Assembly (NCBI GenBank): GCA_947627185.1
Contig: CANQVF010000011.1
Coordinates: forward strand, 1 to 60,997
Length of the DNA: 60,997 bases
Direction of reading: 5' to 3'
Source: an uncultured Clostridia bacterium
GTDB taxonomy: Bacteria; Bacillota; Clostridia; TANB77; CAG-508
A program made the translations under genes and the position numbers. The notes below the pieces were generated by a model. It did no database searches. It had not been told where the DNA came from and saw only the letters and a list, made by a program, of their open reading frames with translations. Below, piece by piece: positions 1-9,305 of this stretch (position 1 is the first letter of the stretch; every line of letters starts with the position of its first letter).

Positions 1-105
1 AATTGGTTATAACAATATAGAGTACTCGAAATATATATTTTTCAAAAAAGTGTGACATATGTTTGACTAACCTTCAAAATTATTAAAAGTTAAAATCAAT
101 AAATA

Positions 106-134
106 TTGATAATAACTAATTAAAATGATATAAT
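106..134 (+). promoter_or_regulatory. Promoter for the dCMP deaminase gene
   Basis: TTGATA at 106-111 and TATAAT at 129-134 are separated by 17 bases. A TG one base before the -10 makes it an extended -10. The Shine-Dalgarno AAGGAG follows at about 140-145, ahead of the ATG at 155. Confidence 0.75.
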
Positions 135-154
135 CCGTAAAAGGAGATTCTAAT

Positions 155-649
155 ATGGAAAAAAGAATAGATAAACAAAATTATTATTTAGATATAGCAG
201 AAACAGTTGCTTCAAGATCAACTTGTTTAAGAAAAAAGTATGGAACAGTAATTGTAAATAAAGATCAAATTATATCAACTGGTTATTCTGGAGCACCTAG
301 AGGTAGAATTAATTGTTCAGATTTAGGGTATTGTACTAAAAAGAAGTTATTACCAGAACAAAGACATGGTGGATATGATGCTTGTAGATCTGTTCATAGT
401 GAGCAAAATGCAATTATAAGTGCTTCAAGAGAGCAAATGATAGGTTCTACTTTATATTTAGTTGGATACAGAACAGAAAACCATGAATATGAAGAAGGAG
501 CTGCACCATGTTTAATGTGCAGAAAATTAATTATTAATGCTGGAATTGAAAAAGTAATAGTTCGTGTAGATAAACAAAATTATAAAGTTTATGAAGTAGA
601 TAATTGGATAAAAAATGATGAGTTTCTTAATGGGCAACTAACATATTAA
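155..649 (+). CDS. comEB: Deoxycytidylate (dCMP) deaminase, ComEB family
   Basis: This is a zinc-dependent deaminase that converts dCMP to dUMP, feeding thymidylate synthesis in the cytoplasm. The 164-residue protein has the HxE motif at H81/E83, where the glutamate is the proton shuttle, and the PCxxC motif at P118-C122, which supplies zinc ligands. Length is normal for ComEB/dCMP deaminases. The ATG lies about 9 bases after AAGGAG and has its own promoter. The downstream membrane gene starts 20 bases later and may be cotranscribed. A CMP/dCMP deaminase identity is secure; nucleotide versus nucleoside preference is inferred from the family. Confidence 0.93.
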   Translation: MEKRIDKQNYYLDIAETVASRSTCLRKKYGTVIVNKDQIISTGYSGAPRGRINCSDLGYCTKKKLLPEQRHGGYDACRSVHSEQNAIISASREQMIGSTLYLVGYRTENHEYEEGAAPCLMCRKLIINAGIEKVIVRVDKQNYKVYEVDNWIKNDEFLNGQLTY

Positions 650-669
650 TAATAAAAGAGGTTTTGTAC

Positions 670-2337
670 GTGAAAGAAAAAATATTAAAAAATAGAAAAT
701 TAATAGATATAGTTATTTTAATAATAGTTACTGCTATTTTAAGCATACAACTACTAAAATTTAATTTAAATGTTTATTATGATGATGGTGTTCAGCATAT
801 AGGAAGGGCTTATGGTACTTTATTAAGTATAAAACAAAATTTATTTTTTCCTAATATTATTTCAACTTTTTCTAATAATTTTGGGTATTCATGGAATTTG
901 TTTTATGGACCATTATCTACATATGCATTAGTTTTATTATCATTAATTTTTAAAAATTTTATAGTTGGATATAAAGTTTTAATTTTTTTATGCTTATTAT
1001 TATCAGGATTATGTATGTATAAATTTTTATTAAAACTTGTAAACAATAATAATGTAGCCTTATTATCTGCTATATTATATATTGCTTTTCCATATCATTT
1101 AACAGACATGTATACAAGAAATGCTTTAGGAGAGTTTATTTCTTTTATATTTATACCATTAGTTTTTTTAGGCTTATATAATTTGTTTTACACAGAAGAT
1201 AATCATTATTATATTTCAATTGGTGCAATAGGGCTTATTTTAACACATAATATTTCTACTTTAATAACAGCCATATTTTCTTTAATTTATGTAATTTTCA
1301 ATTTAAATAAATTAAAAGAAACTAGAATAAAAAAAGGATTATTAATAAATATAGTTTTTATAATTCTAGTTACAAGCTTTTTTTGGGTTCCTTTATTAGA
1401 AACTAAATTTTATACTGATTATCAAGTTTACGAACCTTCAGCAATGACTACATCAGAAAAAACATCTGAATCAGCACTTAAATTAAAACAGTTATTTGTA
1501 ACACAAAATGATGGGTCATTTGTATTTGAATTAGGTCCGCATATAATTATAATTTTAGCTTTTTCAGTTATGACAATTAGATTAATAAAAAATGAATTAA
1601 AAGAAAATTATATCATTTTTTTATTTTGCGGATTAATAACATTGTGGATGTCAACTAAGTATTTTCCATGGAAATTTTTACCAGACGCTTTATGCATAAT
1701 ACAATTTCCTTGGCGAATGATGATGTTTGCAAGCTTTTTCTTAAGTATAGTTTGTGGAATTAATATTTATACAATAATAAAAAAATTTAATTATAAAGAT
1801 GTAGTAGTTATATCAGTAATTGCAGTGGCTTATTCTACAGCAATATTTATGTCGTTTTTACCAATTGATGAAAATATTTCAGATATAGATAAAATAGAAT
1901 TAGGAAAGTTTTCAGGAAAAGATTCTGAAACTATTTCAGGAGCGGGAAAAGGAGAATATTTACCTACTAAAGCATATAAAGATAGATTTTATATTGCTAC
2001 AAGAGAAGATATAATATATGTGCTAGAAGGAAAAGCAATTATTGAAAATGAGAAAAAGCAAGGTTCAGAGTTAAAAGCAAATGTAAAAACTTTTGATGAT
2101 GAATATACATTATTTGAATTACCTTATCTTTATTATCCTGGATATGAAGTAAGATTAGATGGTATGTTAGCTAAAACTTATGAAACAGATAATGGATTTT
2201 TAGGATTTGCTATGGGACCAGAAGATACGGCTGAAATTTCTGTATCTTATACAGGCACTTCAGCTATGGAAAAATCTTTGCTTATTTCATTTGTATCGTT
2301 TATTGCTTTAGGCATATATATTTGGAAAAAACATTAA
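670..2337 (+). CDS. Multi-pass membrane protein, PTPS-related (PF10131-like) envelope glycosylation type
   Basis: A 555-residue integral membrane protein with about ten hydrophobic segments over residues 10-400 and a soluble C-terminal domain ending in a last transmembrane helix. The early loop with DDG, the PYHLTDMY stretch and the RNALGE motif near residues 145-155 resemble the membrane family called '6-pyruvoyl-tetrahydropterin synthase related', whose members look like GT-C glycosyltransferases such as YfhO. I chose the GTG at 670 because GAGG at 658-661 lies 8 bases upstream; a TTG at 664 is too close. Function is unproven. A role in lipid-linked sugar transfer to the cell surface is inference. 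Confidence 0.75.
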   Translation: MKEKILKNRKLIDIVILIIVTAILSIQLLKFNLNVYYDDGVQHIGRAYGTLLSIKQNLFFPNIISTFSNNFGYSWNLFYGPLSTYALVLLSLIFKNFIVGYKVLIFLCLLLSGLCMYKFLLKLVNNNNVALLSAILYIAFPYHLTDMYTRNALGEFISFIFIPLVFLGLYNLFYTEDNHYYISIGAIGLILTHNISTLITAIFSLIYVIFNLNKLKETRIKKGLLINIVFIILVTSFFWVPLLETKFYTDYQVYEPSAMTTSEKTSESALKLKQLFVTQNDGSFVFELGPHIIIILAFSVMTIRLIKNELKENYIIFLFCGLITLWMSTKYFPWKFLPDALCIIQFPWRMMMFASFFLSIVCGINIYTIIKKFNYKDVVVISVIAVAYSTAIFMSFLPIDENISDIDKIELGKFSGKDSETISGAGKGEYLPTKAYKDRFYIATREDIIYVLEGKAIIENEKKQGSELKANVKTFDDEYTLFELPYLYYPGYEVRLDGMLAKTYETDNGFLGFAMGPEDTAEISVSYTGTSAMEKSLLISFVSFIALGIYIWKKH

Positions 2338-2341
2338 ATAC

Positions 2342-2371
2342 TTGATAAAACCATTGAAAATAATGTATAAT
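2342..2371 (+). promoter_or_regulatory. Promoter for der and following genes
   Basis: TTGATA at 2342-2347 and a perfect TATAAT at 2366-2371 are 18 bases apart, directly after the upstream stop codon. They sit 30 bases before the der start, which carries a GGAGG site. Confidence 0.65.
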
Positions 2372-2400
2372 GAACAATACTAAAAATATGGAGGAATAAA

Positions 2401-3729
2401 ATGTCAAAACCAATAGTGGCTATAATAGGAAAACCAAATGTTGGTAAATCAAAATTTTTTAATTATGTAGTAGGACAAAGAATATCAATAGTAGAAGATA
2501 CACCAGGAGTTACTAGAGATAGAGTTTATGCAGAAGCATCATGGAGAGATAGAGAATTTACATTGATAGATACAGCTGGAATTGAACCAGAATCAAATGA
2601 TATAATTGTATCTCAAATGAGAGAACAAGCTAATATTGCTATTAATGTAGCTGATGTAATTTTGTTTATGACTGATATAAAACAAGGTGTAACAGCAAGT
2701 GATATAGAAATATCTACAATGCTTAGAAAATCAAATAAACCAGTAATATTAATTTGTAATAAAGTAGATAATTATGGTGAACCACCAAATGAGATTTATG
2801 AATTCTATAATTTAGGAATTGGTAAACCTTTTCCTATTTCTGCAGCAAATGCTATTGGAATTGGTGATTTATTAGATGAAATTTATGAAAAATTACCACC
2901 AAAATTAGAAGATGAAGAAGATGATAATAAAATAAAAGTAGCTATAATAGGAAAACCAAATGTTGGAAAATCTTCTTTAGTAAATAGGATTTTAGGTGAA
3001 GATAGAAGCATAGTAAGTGATATTGCAGGTACTACTAGAGATGCAATTGATTCAGAATTTGAGAATAAATACGGCAAGTATGTTTTTATAGATACTGCAG
3101 GAGTTAGAAAAAAATCTAAAGTAAACGAATCAATAGAAAAATTTAGTGTTATGAGAACTTTATTTGCTATTGAAAGATCAGATGTATGTTTAGTATTAAT
3201 AGATGCTCAAGAAGGTGTTACAGATCAAGATGCTAAAATTCTTGGGGAAGCCCATGAAGCCGGTAAAGGTATTATAATTGTTGTAAATAAATGGGATACT
3301 TTAGAAAAAGAAACTGGAACATTAGAAAAATATAAAAAAGAAGTATATAATAAAATTTCTTATGCATCTTATGCTCCAATTATATTTATTTCTGCCAAAA
3401 CAGGTCAAAGAGTTGAAAAAATATTTGAAATGATAAATAAAGTTGCTGAAGAAAATTCAAAAAGAATTTCTACATCTGTAATAAATGAAGTAATAAATGA
3501 AGCTATTGCAGTAGTACAACCACCTACAGATAAAGGAAAGAGATTAAAAATTTTATATGGAACGCAAGCAAGTACAAAACCACCTACTTTTATAATTTTT
3601 GTAAATAATAAAGAATTATTTCATTTTTCATATCAAAGATATTTAATAAATTGTTTTAGAAATAATTTTGGATTAGAGGGAACACCAATAAGATTGATTA
3701 TTAGAGAAAAGAAAGATAAAGAAAGCTGA
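2401..3729 (+). CDS. der: Ribosome assembly GTPase Der (EngA)
   Basis: Der is a tandem-GTPase needed for maturation of the 50S ribosomal subunit. The 442-residue protein has two G domains, each with a GKPNVGKS P-loop (about residues 11-18 and 182-189), DTAG G3 motifs, and NKVD and NKWD G4 motifs. A C-terminal KH-like domain follows, containing the PPT...GKRLKILY and RLIIREKK segments. The first P-loop is followed by lysine (GKSK) where most Der proteins have threonine (GKST); the second is followed by serine. The next gene begins 8 bases after the stop, so they are likely cotranscribed. Confidence 0.97.
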   Translation: MSKPIVAIIGKPNVGKSKFFNYVVGQRISIVEDTPGVTRDRVYAEASWRDREFTLIDTAGIEPESNDIIVSQMREQANIAINVADVILFMTDIKQGVTASDIEISTMLRKSNKPVILICNKVDNYGEPPNEIYEFYNLGIGKPFPISAANAIGIGDLLDEIYEKLPPKLEDEEDDNKIKVAIIGKPNVGKSSLVNRILGEDRSIVSDIAGTTRDAIDSEFENKYGKYVFIDTAGVRKKSKVNESIEKFSVMRTLFAIERSDVCLVLIDAQEGVTDQDAKILGEAHEAGKGIIIVVNKWDTLEKETGTLEKYKKEVYNKISYASYAPIIFISAKTGQRVEKIFEMINKVAEENSKRISTSVINEVINEAIAVVQPPTDKGKRLKILYGTQASTKPPTFIIFVNNKELFHFSYQRYLINCFRNNFGLEGTPIRLIIREKKDKES

Positions 3730-3737
3730 AAAAAATA

Positions 3738-5462
3738 ATGAAATCAAATAGAGTAATAGAAAAGATTAAAACAAATAAAAATTTAATATGTATAATTTTG
3801 ATAATAATTACCTTGTCTATAATAAAACAGTTATTATTATGTAACTATCCTATAATGGTTTATGCTGGAGCAAAATCTGATGATGTTTTAATGGTAGAAC
3901 TAGCTGAAAACATATTATCTGGAAATTGGTTAGGAGAATATAATTATAATACATTAATGAAAGGACCAGTTTTTCCAATGATATTAGCATTAATAAAACA
4001 TATGAATTGGTCTTATATAAATTTTGTAACGCTTTTATATACTATTTCTTGCATAATATTTATAATAGCAATTAGAAAGAAAATAAAAAATAATATATGG
4101 TTAACTATAATATTTTCATTATTATTATTTAACCCAATAATGTATGAAAAAGAAGTTCTTCAAAGAGTTTATAGAAATTCGTTAATTCCATCTTTTTCTA
4201 TATTAATTATTGCTTGTTATATAGGAATATATTTAAGAAGAAATGAAAAAATAAGGTATTTATTACCATGGATGGTTATTTTAGCCATATCATTGAGTGC
4301 TTTTTATTATACAAGAGAAGATTCTATGTGGATAGTACCTTTTATAATATTTATGACTATAAGTACAATAGTTGCAATAGCAATTAAAGAAAAGAAAATA
4401 AATTTAAATTTGATTTCTAAAATTATAGTCTTATTAATACCACTTATTACTTTAAGCCTTTTTGGAAATTGGATAGCAAATCAAAATTTAAAATATTATG
4501 GTGTAAAAACAAAAAATGTACTAACAGATAGTAATTTTTCAAATGCAATGAAAGCAATATATTCTGTTAGACCAATGAAATATATTGATGCTGTTTCTGT
4601 ACCAATGGAAAAAATAGATAGAATGGCTGGTGCTTCTTTATCATTTAATGCAATAGCACCTAAATTTAAGGAATATTCTTATAATTATGGAATGTTAGAT
4701 AGAAATCCAAATGATGGTGAAATAGAAGATGGTTGGATATTGTGGGCATTAAGGTCTGCGGTATATGATAGTGGATGTAACACTTTAAAAAAGGAAGATG
4801 AAGCTTACAAAAAAATTTCTGATGAATTAAATCAAGCAATAAAAAATGGACTTCTTGAAAAACAAATAACTATGCCATCAGCTATGATGTCACCATTTAG
4901 AACTTCTTATATACCGAAAATTATAAAATCATTTATAAAAACAGTATTATTTGTTACAAGTTATGATGGAATAAAAATTACAAATACAGATCCATCTGAA
5001 ACGGATCCTAAATATTTTGAAACAGTAAGAAAATTTGAAGAAATAACAAATGATAGAGCTATATATCCCCCAAATAGTAATGTAAAAGAATTAGAAGGAC
5101 AAGAAGAATATATTAAATCTACTACTTTTTCAACAAATATTTTGAAAGTTATAGAAAAAATATATTGTTTTACAGGAATTCCTTTAGCTCTGCTTGGAAT
5201 AATATCTTATCTAATCATAACAATTATAAACATAAAAAATATTATTAAAAAGAATTATGATGATTTAGAAAATTGGATATTTATTTCCGGAATATTGGGT
5301 GCTACTTTTACATTAATGATAGGAATTGCTTATAATCATGTGGCAACTGCTTATTCAATTATATTATTATACTTATGTGGAGCTTATCCATTATATGTTG
5401 CTTTTTCAATTATTAGTATATATAATATATTCGAAAAAAGTAAATTGAAAAATAATAATTAG
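3738..5462 (+). CDS. Multi-pass membrane protein of unknown function
   Basis: A 574-residue membrane protein with an N-terminal helix at about 16-36, a run of further helices to about residue 245, an extracellular-type soluble region at about 250-450, and three or four C-terminal helices. The topology, with acidic residues just after the first helix (KSDD near residue 49), is reminiscent of GT-C or GT39-like transferases, but I recognise no diagnostic motif. It lies between der and plsY with gaps of 8 and 12 bases, so it is probably part of that operon. There is no clear ribosome binding site, so coupling to der translation is plausible. Confidence 0.7.
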   Translation: MKSNRVIEKIKTNKNLICIILIIITLSIIKQLLLCNYPIMVYAGAKSDDVLMVELAENILSGNWLGEYNYNTLMKGPVFPMILALIKHMNWSYINFVTLLYTISCIIFIIAIRKKIKNNIWLTIIFSLLLFNPIMYEKEVLQRVYRNSLIPSFSILIIACYIGIYLRRNEKIRYLLPWMVILAISLSAFYYTREDSMWIVPFIIFMTISTIVAIAIKEKKINLNLISKIIVLLIPLITLSLFGNWIANQNLKYYGVKTKNVLTDSNFSNAMKAIYSVRPMKYIDAVSVPMEKIDRMAGASLSFNAIAPKFKEYSYNYGMLDRNPNDGEIEDGWILWALRSAVYDSGCNTLKKEDEAYKKISDELNQAIKNGLLEKQITMPSAMMSPFRTSYIPKIIKSFIKTVLFVTSYDGIKITNTDPSETDPKYFETVRKFEEITNDRAIYPPNSNVKELEGQEEYIKSTTFSTNILKVIEKIYCFTGIPLALLGIISYLIITIINIKNIIKKNYDDLENWIFISGILGATFTLMIGIAYNHVATAYSIILLYLCGAYPLYVAFSIISIYNIFEKSKLKNNN

Positions 5463-5474
5463 GAGAGAAAAAAT

Positions 5475-6149
5475 ATGGTGATTTATGTAGTTATGGCTAT
5501 AATTGCTTATTTAATTGGAAGTGTTAATTTTTCAGTTTTAATAAGTAAAAAAATGGCAGGTTTTGATGTTAGAGAAAAAGGAAGCGGAAATGCTGGGAGC
5601 ACAAATGTTTTAAGAACGGTTGGAAAAAAGGCTGCAGTAATAACTCTAGTTTGTGATATTTTAAAAGGAATAGTATCAATATTAATAGCTATAATTGTTG
5701 GAAAAATAGCAAAAAATATTAGCCCAGCAATTTTAGTAGAAGTATCTGCTATTTTTGTTGTTGTTGGACATACTTTTCCAATTTTTTTCGAATTTAAAGG
5801 CGGTAAAGGTGTTGCAACTAGTTTAGGTATAGTTTTGTTAATTAATTGGAAAATAGGGTTAATATGCTTAATATTTGCTTTATTGTTGATGGCACTTACA
5901 AGAATGGTTTCATTAGGCTCAATTTCAGCAGCTGTTTTATTCGCAGTATTAACAATTTTTATTAGAGATTCATATATAGTTGAATTCGAACCTAATTTTA
6001 TTATATTTGGTTTTTTATTAGCAGGTTTTGTTATATTTAACCATAGAACAAATTTACAAAGAATACTAGCTGGAACAGAAAATAAGTTAAGTTTTAAGAA
6101 AAGTGAAGAAGAGGAAAAAAGTAATTTAGAAGATAAAAAAGAAGATTAG
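5475..6149 (+). CDS. plsY: Acyl-phosphate:glycerol-3-phosphate acyltransferase PlsY
   Basis: PlsY transfers an acyl chain from acyl-phosphate to glycerol-3-phosphate, the first step of phospholipid synthesis in most Gram-positives. This 224-residue membrane protein has the three family signatures: GSGNAGSTN near residue 36, GHTFPIFFEFKGGKGVATS near 100-118, and the FNHRTNLQRILAGTE segment near 185-200. The lysine/glutamate-rich C-terminal tail after residue 205 is an extension. gpsA, which makes its substrate, follows 41 bases later, so the two consecutive steps are encoded together. Confidence 0.96.
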   Translation: MVIYVVMAIIAYLIGSVNFSVLISKKMAGFDVREKGSGNAGSTNVLRTVGKKAAVITLVCDILKGIVSILIAIIVGKIAKNISPAILVEVSAIFVVVGHTFPIFFEFKGGKGVATSLGIVLLINWKIGLICLIFALLLMALTRMVSLGSISAAVLFAVLTIFIRDSYIVEFEPNFIIFGFLLAGFVIFNHRTNLQRILAGTENKLSFKKSEEEEKSNLEDKKED

Positions 6150-6190
6150 AAAATAAAAGCTAGTATAAAATAAAATAAAGGAGAATATTA

Positions 6191-7177
6191 ATGAAAAAAA
6201 TTGCAATAATAGGGAGTGGAAGCTGGGGATCAGCTTTAGGAATATATTTAGCTAAAAATGGTAATGAAGTTAAAATTTGGTCTTTTAGCGAAAATGAAAA
6301 AGATATGATAAATAATCAGAGAAAATGTATTTTTTTACCAAAAGCTGAAATACCTGAAGGAGTGATGTGTTCATCAAGCTTCGAAGAAGTTTTAGAAGGA
6401 ACAGAACTTATACTTCATGTTACACCATCTAAATTTGTAAGAGATACAATAAAAAAATATAAACATTTAGTAAAAGAAAATCAAATTTTAATTATGTGCT
6501 CAAAAGGATTCGAATCTGAAACAAATTTAACTTTAGATGAGGTTATTAAAGAAGAACTTCCAAATATAAAATATGGCATACTTTCAGGACCAAGTCATGC
6601 AGAAGAAGTATCTTTAAATATAGAAACAGCATTAGTAATTGCATCAGAATATGAAGAAGTAAAAGAAAAAGTTATAGATGCTTTTAAAAGTACAAGAATA
6701 AGAATGTATAAATCTAGTGATGTTAAAGGTGTTGAATTAGGAGGTGCTTTAAAAAATATAATTGCATTTTGTGCAGGTATCTCAGTTGGATTGAATTTAG
6801 GTGACAATGCTTTTGCTGCTTTAGCAACAAGAGGATTAGTTGAAATAGTAAGACTTGGAACAGCAATGGGTGGAAAAGAAAAAACTTTTTATGGACTAAC
6901 TGGTTTAGGAGATTTAATAGTAACATGTGGCAGTGAACACAGTAGAAATAGAAAGGCAGGAAGACTTATAGGACAAGGATATTCTATAGAAGAAGTAAAA
7001 AAAGAAGTTGGAATGACAATAGAAAGTGTGGATAATATTGAAGTTGCATATAAACTTGCAAAAAAGTATAATATAGAAATGCCTATAGTTAATGCAGTAT
7101 ATGATGTATTGTATAATAATTTAAAACCTAGAGAAGCTGTTGAAAATTTAATGACAAGAGCTTTGAAGGAAGAATAA
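6191..7177 (+). CDS. gpsA: NAD(P)H-dependent glycerol-3-phosphate dehydrogenase
   Basis: GpsA reduces dihydroxyacetone phosphate to sn-glycerol-3-phosphate, the backbone for phospholipids. The 328-residue protein opens with the dinucleotide-binding GSGSWGSALG at about residues 8-17. It carries the SGPSHAEEV segment and the GGALKNIIAFCAG block with the catalytic lysine, followed by the NLGDNAFAALATRGLVE and TGLGDL motifs. Length and motif order are standard. It lies directly downstream of plsY, whose substrate it provides. Confidence 0.97.
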   Translation: MKKIAIIGSGSWGSALGIYLAKNGNEVKIWSFSENEKDMINNQRKCIFLPKAEIPEGVMCSSSFEEVLEGTELILHVTPSKFVRDTIKKYKHLVKENQILIMCSKGFESETNLTLDEVIKEELPNIKYGILSGPSHAEEVSLNIETALVIASEYEEVKEKVIDAFKSTRIRMYKSSDVKGVELGGALKNIIAFCAGISVGLNLGDNAFAALATRGLVEIVRLGTAMGGKEKTFYGLTGLGDLIVTCGSEHSRNRKAGRLIGQGYSIEEVKKEVGMTIESVDNIEVAYKLAKKYNIEMPIVNAVYDVLYNNLKPREAVENLMTRALKEE

Positions 7178-7206
7178 ATATTTATATTAAAAGGAGGAAA
7201 ATAAAA

Positions 7207-7695
7207 ATGGAATTTTTAAACAAGTTAGGAAAAAAGGCAAGTGAAACTTATCAAGTAACAAAAGAAAAAGCTGTTAATCTATCAGAAGAATTAAAATTAA
7301 GAGGAAAAATAAGTGAATATAAAGAGGAAATTGTAAAAAATTATAAAGATATTGGTGAAATTGTTTATAATGAAATAAAAAATAATAATGATGTATCTAA
7401 AGAAGCTGTTACATCAAAATGTGAAGAAATAGATAAGGCAAATGATGAAATTTCAAAATTAGAAGTTCAATTATTAGCATTAAAAAAAGTAAAAAAATGT
7501 ATAAATTGTGGTGCTGAATTAGATATTGATGCAGAATTTTGTTCTAAATGTGGAAACAAACAACCAGTAGTAGAAAAAGTAGAAGTAAAAGAAGAACCTA
7601 GTGATACAAAAGAAGCTGAAGTAGTAGAAGTTAATAATGTAGAAGAAAATAAAGAAGAAAATAAACAAGCTGAAGATGAAGGAAAAGATAATTAA
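7207..7695 (+). CDS. Zinc-ribbon protein with N-terminal helical region
   Basis: A 162-residue cytoplasmic protein. Residues 1-95 are charged and predicted helical, partly coiled-coil. Residues 98-117 form a zinc ribbon with two CxxC pairs (CINC and CSKC). The last 45 residues are almost entirely acidic and low in complexity. It has a strong AAGGAGG site and ends immediately before the dtd start codon with no gap, so it is cotranscribed. The specific function is unknown; such ribbons usually mediate protein-protein or nucleic-acid contacts. Confidence 0.75.
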   Translation: MEFLNKLGKKASETYQVTKEKAVNLSEELKLRGKISEYKEEIVKNYKDIGEIVYNEIKNNNDVSKEAVTSKCEEIDKANDEISKLEVQLLALKKVKKCINCGAELDIDAEFCSKCGNKQPVVEKVEVKEEPSDTKEAEVVEVNNVEENKEENKQAEDEGKDN

Positions 7696-8136
7696 ATGAA
7701 ATTGGTAGTTCAAAGAGCATTAAATTCTAAGGTAGAAGTTGATGGCAAATTAATAGGTAAAATAAATAAAGGTTTTGTAGTTTTATGTGGAATAACTCAT
7801 ACAGATACTGAAAAAGAGGCAGATGTTTTAGCTAGAAAATTATGCAATTTAAGAGTTTTTGAAGATGAAGAAGGAAAAATGAATTTATCAATAAAAGATG
7901 TATGTGGTGAACTTTTAATTATTTCACAATTTACGTTATATGCAGACAGTATGAGTAGTGGAAATAGACCAAGTTTTATAAATGCGGCTAAACCAGAAAA
8001 AGCAAAACCTTTATATGATTACTTTATAAAAAAATGTGAAGAATTTGGAATTCATGTTGAAAAAGGAATTTTTGGTGCTGATATGAAAGTATCAATATTA
8101 AATGATGGCCCTGTTACAATTATTTTAGAAAAATAA
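7696..8136 (+). CDS. dtd: D-aminoacyl-tRNA deacylase
   Basis: Dtd hydrolyses D-amino acids mischarged on tRNA. The 146-residue protein matches the family over its full length, with the SQFTLYAD motif (catalytic threonine) near residues 78-85, GNRPSF near 90-95, and the C-terminal NDGPVTI stretch, the GP-type signature that contributes the gly-trans-pro partner. Its ATG directly follows the upstream TAA, so translation is probably coupled. Confidence 0.96.
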   Translation: MKLVVQRALNSKVEVDGKLIGKINKGFVVLCGITHTDTEKEADVLARKLCNLRVFEDEEGKMNLSIKDVCGELLIISQFTLYADSMSSGNRPSFINAAKPEKAKPLYDYFIKKCEEFGIHVEKGIFGADMKVSILNDGPVTIILEK

Positions 8137-8427
8137 TTAGTAAGGATATCTTTCATAAATGTATTTTATTAAGCTATTTATGTTATTATCAGTAACACAA
8201 ATATAAACATCTTTATCTAAGCTAATCCAAAGATTAATTTTAAATTTTTCATTATTATCAATAAAACAACTAATTATATCTATCATATCAATTGGATTTT
8301 CAAATTCTTTTTGAAAAGATAAATTATTTTCTAAATTAATATTCTTAGAATAATATTGTTCTAAGAATTTTTTTATTTCACCATTTACTTCACTATAAAA
8401 ATTAATTGTTGTTTTCATTTTTTTCAC
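8137..8427 (-). CDS. Small hypothetical protein
   Basis: A 96-residue protein that I do not recognise. It has no signal peptide or membrane segment, is charged and mixed alpha/beta in character, and contains one cysteine pair. It is convergent with dtd: the two stop codons abut with no terminator between them, so transcripts probably overlap. The start ATG is preceded by an AAAGTGAAAAAA region with only a weak ribosome binding site. A short regulatory or orphan protein is possible; function is unknown. Confidence 0.5.
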   Translation of the reverse strand: MKKMKTTINFYSEVNGEIKKFLEQYYSKNINLENNLSFQKEFENPIDMIDIISCFIDNNEKFKINLWISLDKDVYICVTDNNINSLIKYIYERYPY

Positions 8428-8556
8428 TTTCTAATTTATATAATATTTCTCTATTTAATATTTATTATTTAGTATTTGTATTAAAAATATTTTTATTCTA
8501 TTTTTGAATAAATTAAGATTTAATACTAATAATATTATTAATATGTGGAGGATAAA

Positions 8557-9255
8557 ATGATTAAAAATAAAAAAATATATATTGTAATTATAATAATTAT
8601 TTTATCAATGATTTGCTTAGTAGGATGCTCATTAAACAAAGAAGAAAATAGAACAATCGAAGATAAAACAGATGAAGAAATTAATTATGTTGAAGAAAGA
8701 ATTTTTACATTGGTAAATAGATATGCAAAAGAAGAGTATATAGTTGATGATACATTGGATTGGAAAAGTATAAAAGATGATACACAAAATTTAAATAATT
8801 CAATAGATACAATTATTTTAGATTTATCAGAAGTAAATATTTCAAATGAGGATTTAATTAAATTTAAAGATGAATTAAATAATTTAAATATTGCAATATC
8901 AAATGAAGATGAACATGAATTTTTACAAAGGTGTAATTATTTATATTCTTTATTACCATCATTTTTAGAAAAATATTCACAAAATAAAAATAAAATAAAC
9001 ATTATGAAATTAAAGTCATTAGTATTAACTAGTTATATACAATCTAATTTTTTTGATTGGACAAGAGCAAAAGAAACAGTAGCTTTAGCCGATAATAAAT
9101 ATAAAGAGATGATGGATGACATAGATTATATGAAAGAATATGATTACAATTTAAATAAAATATATGTTTTATTAGAAGAGTTTAAAAATGTAATAGATGC
9201 AGAAGAAGCAGATTTAGCAAGAATAAAATATATAAATTTTATAGATAAAATATAA
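8557..9255 (+). CDS. Putative lipoprotein, helical
   Basis: A 232-residue secreted protein with a lysine-rich start, a hydrophobic stretch at about residues 6-22, and the lipobox LVGC, so it is probably lipidated and attached to the outer face of the membrane. The rest is charged and helical with no recognised domain. I chose the ATG at 8557 because GGAGG at 8547-8551 lies 5 bases before it; an in-frame GTG at 8545 overlaps that site. A strong hairpin terminator follows immediately. Role unknown. Confidence 0.75.
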   Translation: MIKNKKIYIVIIIIILSMICLVGCSLNKEENRTIEDKTDEEINYVEERIFTLVNRYAKEEYIVDDTLDWKSIKDDTQNLNNSIDTIILDLSEVNISNEDLIKFKDELNNLNIAISNEDEHEFLQRCNYLYSLLPSFLEKYSQNKNKINIMKLKSLVLTSYIQSNFFDWTRAKETVALADNKYKEMMDDIDYMKEYDYNLNKIYVLLEEFKNVIDAEEADLARIKYINFIDKI

Positions 9256-9300
9256 TAAAAATAAGACCTTGTTTAAAAAAAACAAGATCTTATTTTTATT
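9254..9300. terminator. Bidirectional intrinsic terminator between convergent genes
   Basis: A near-perfect stem of about 20 base pairs (9254-9273 pairing with 9281-9300) is flanked by A- and T-rich arms on both sides, so it can end both the lipoprotein transcript and the asd transcript. Confidence 0.85.
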
Positions 9301-9305
9301 ATATT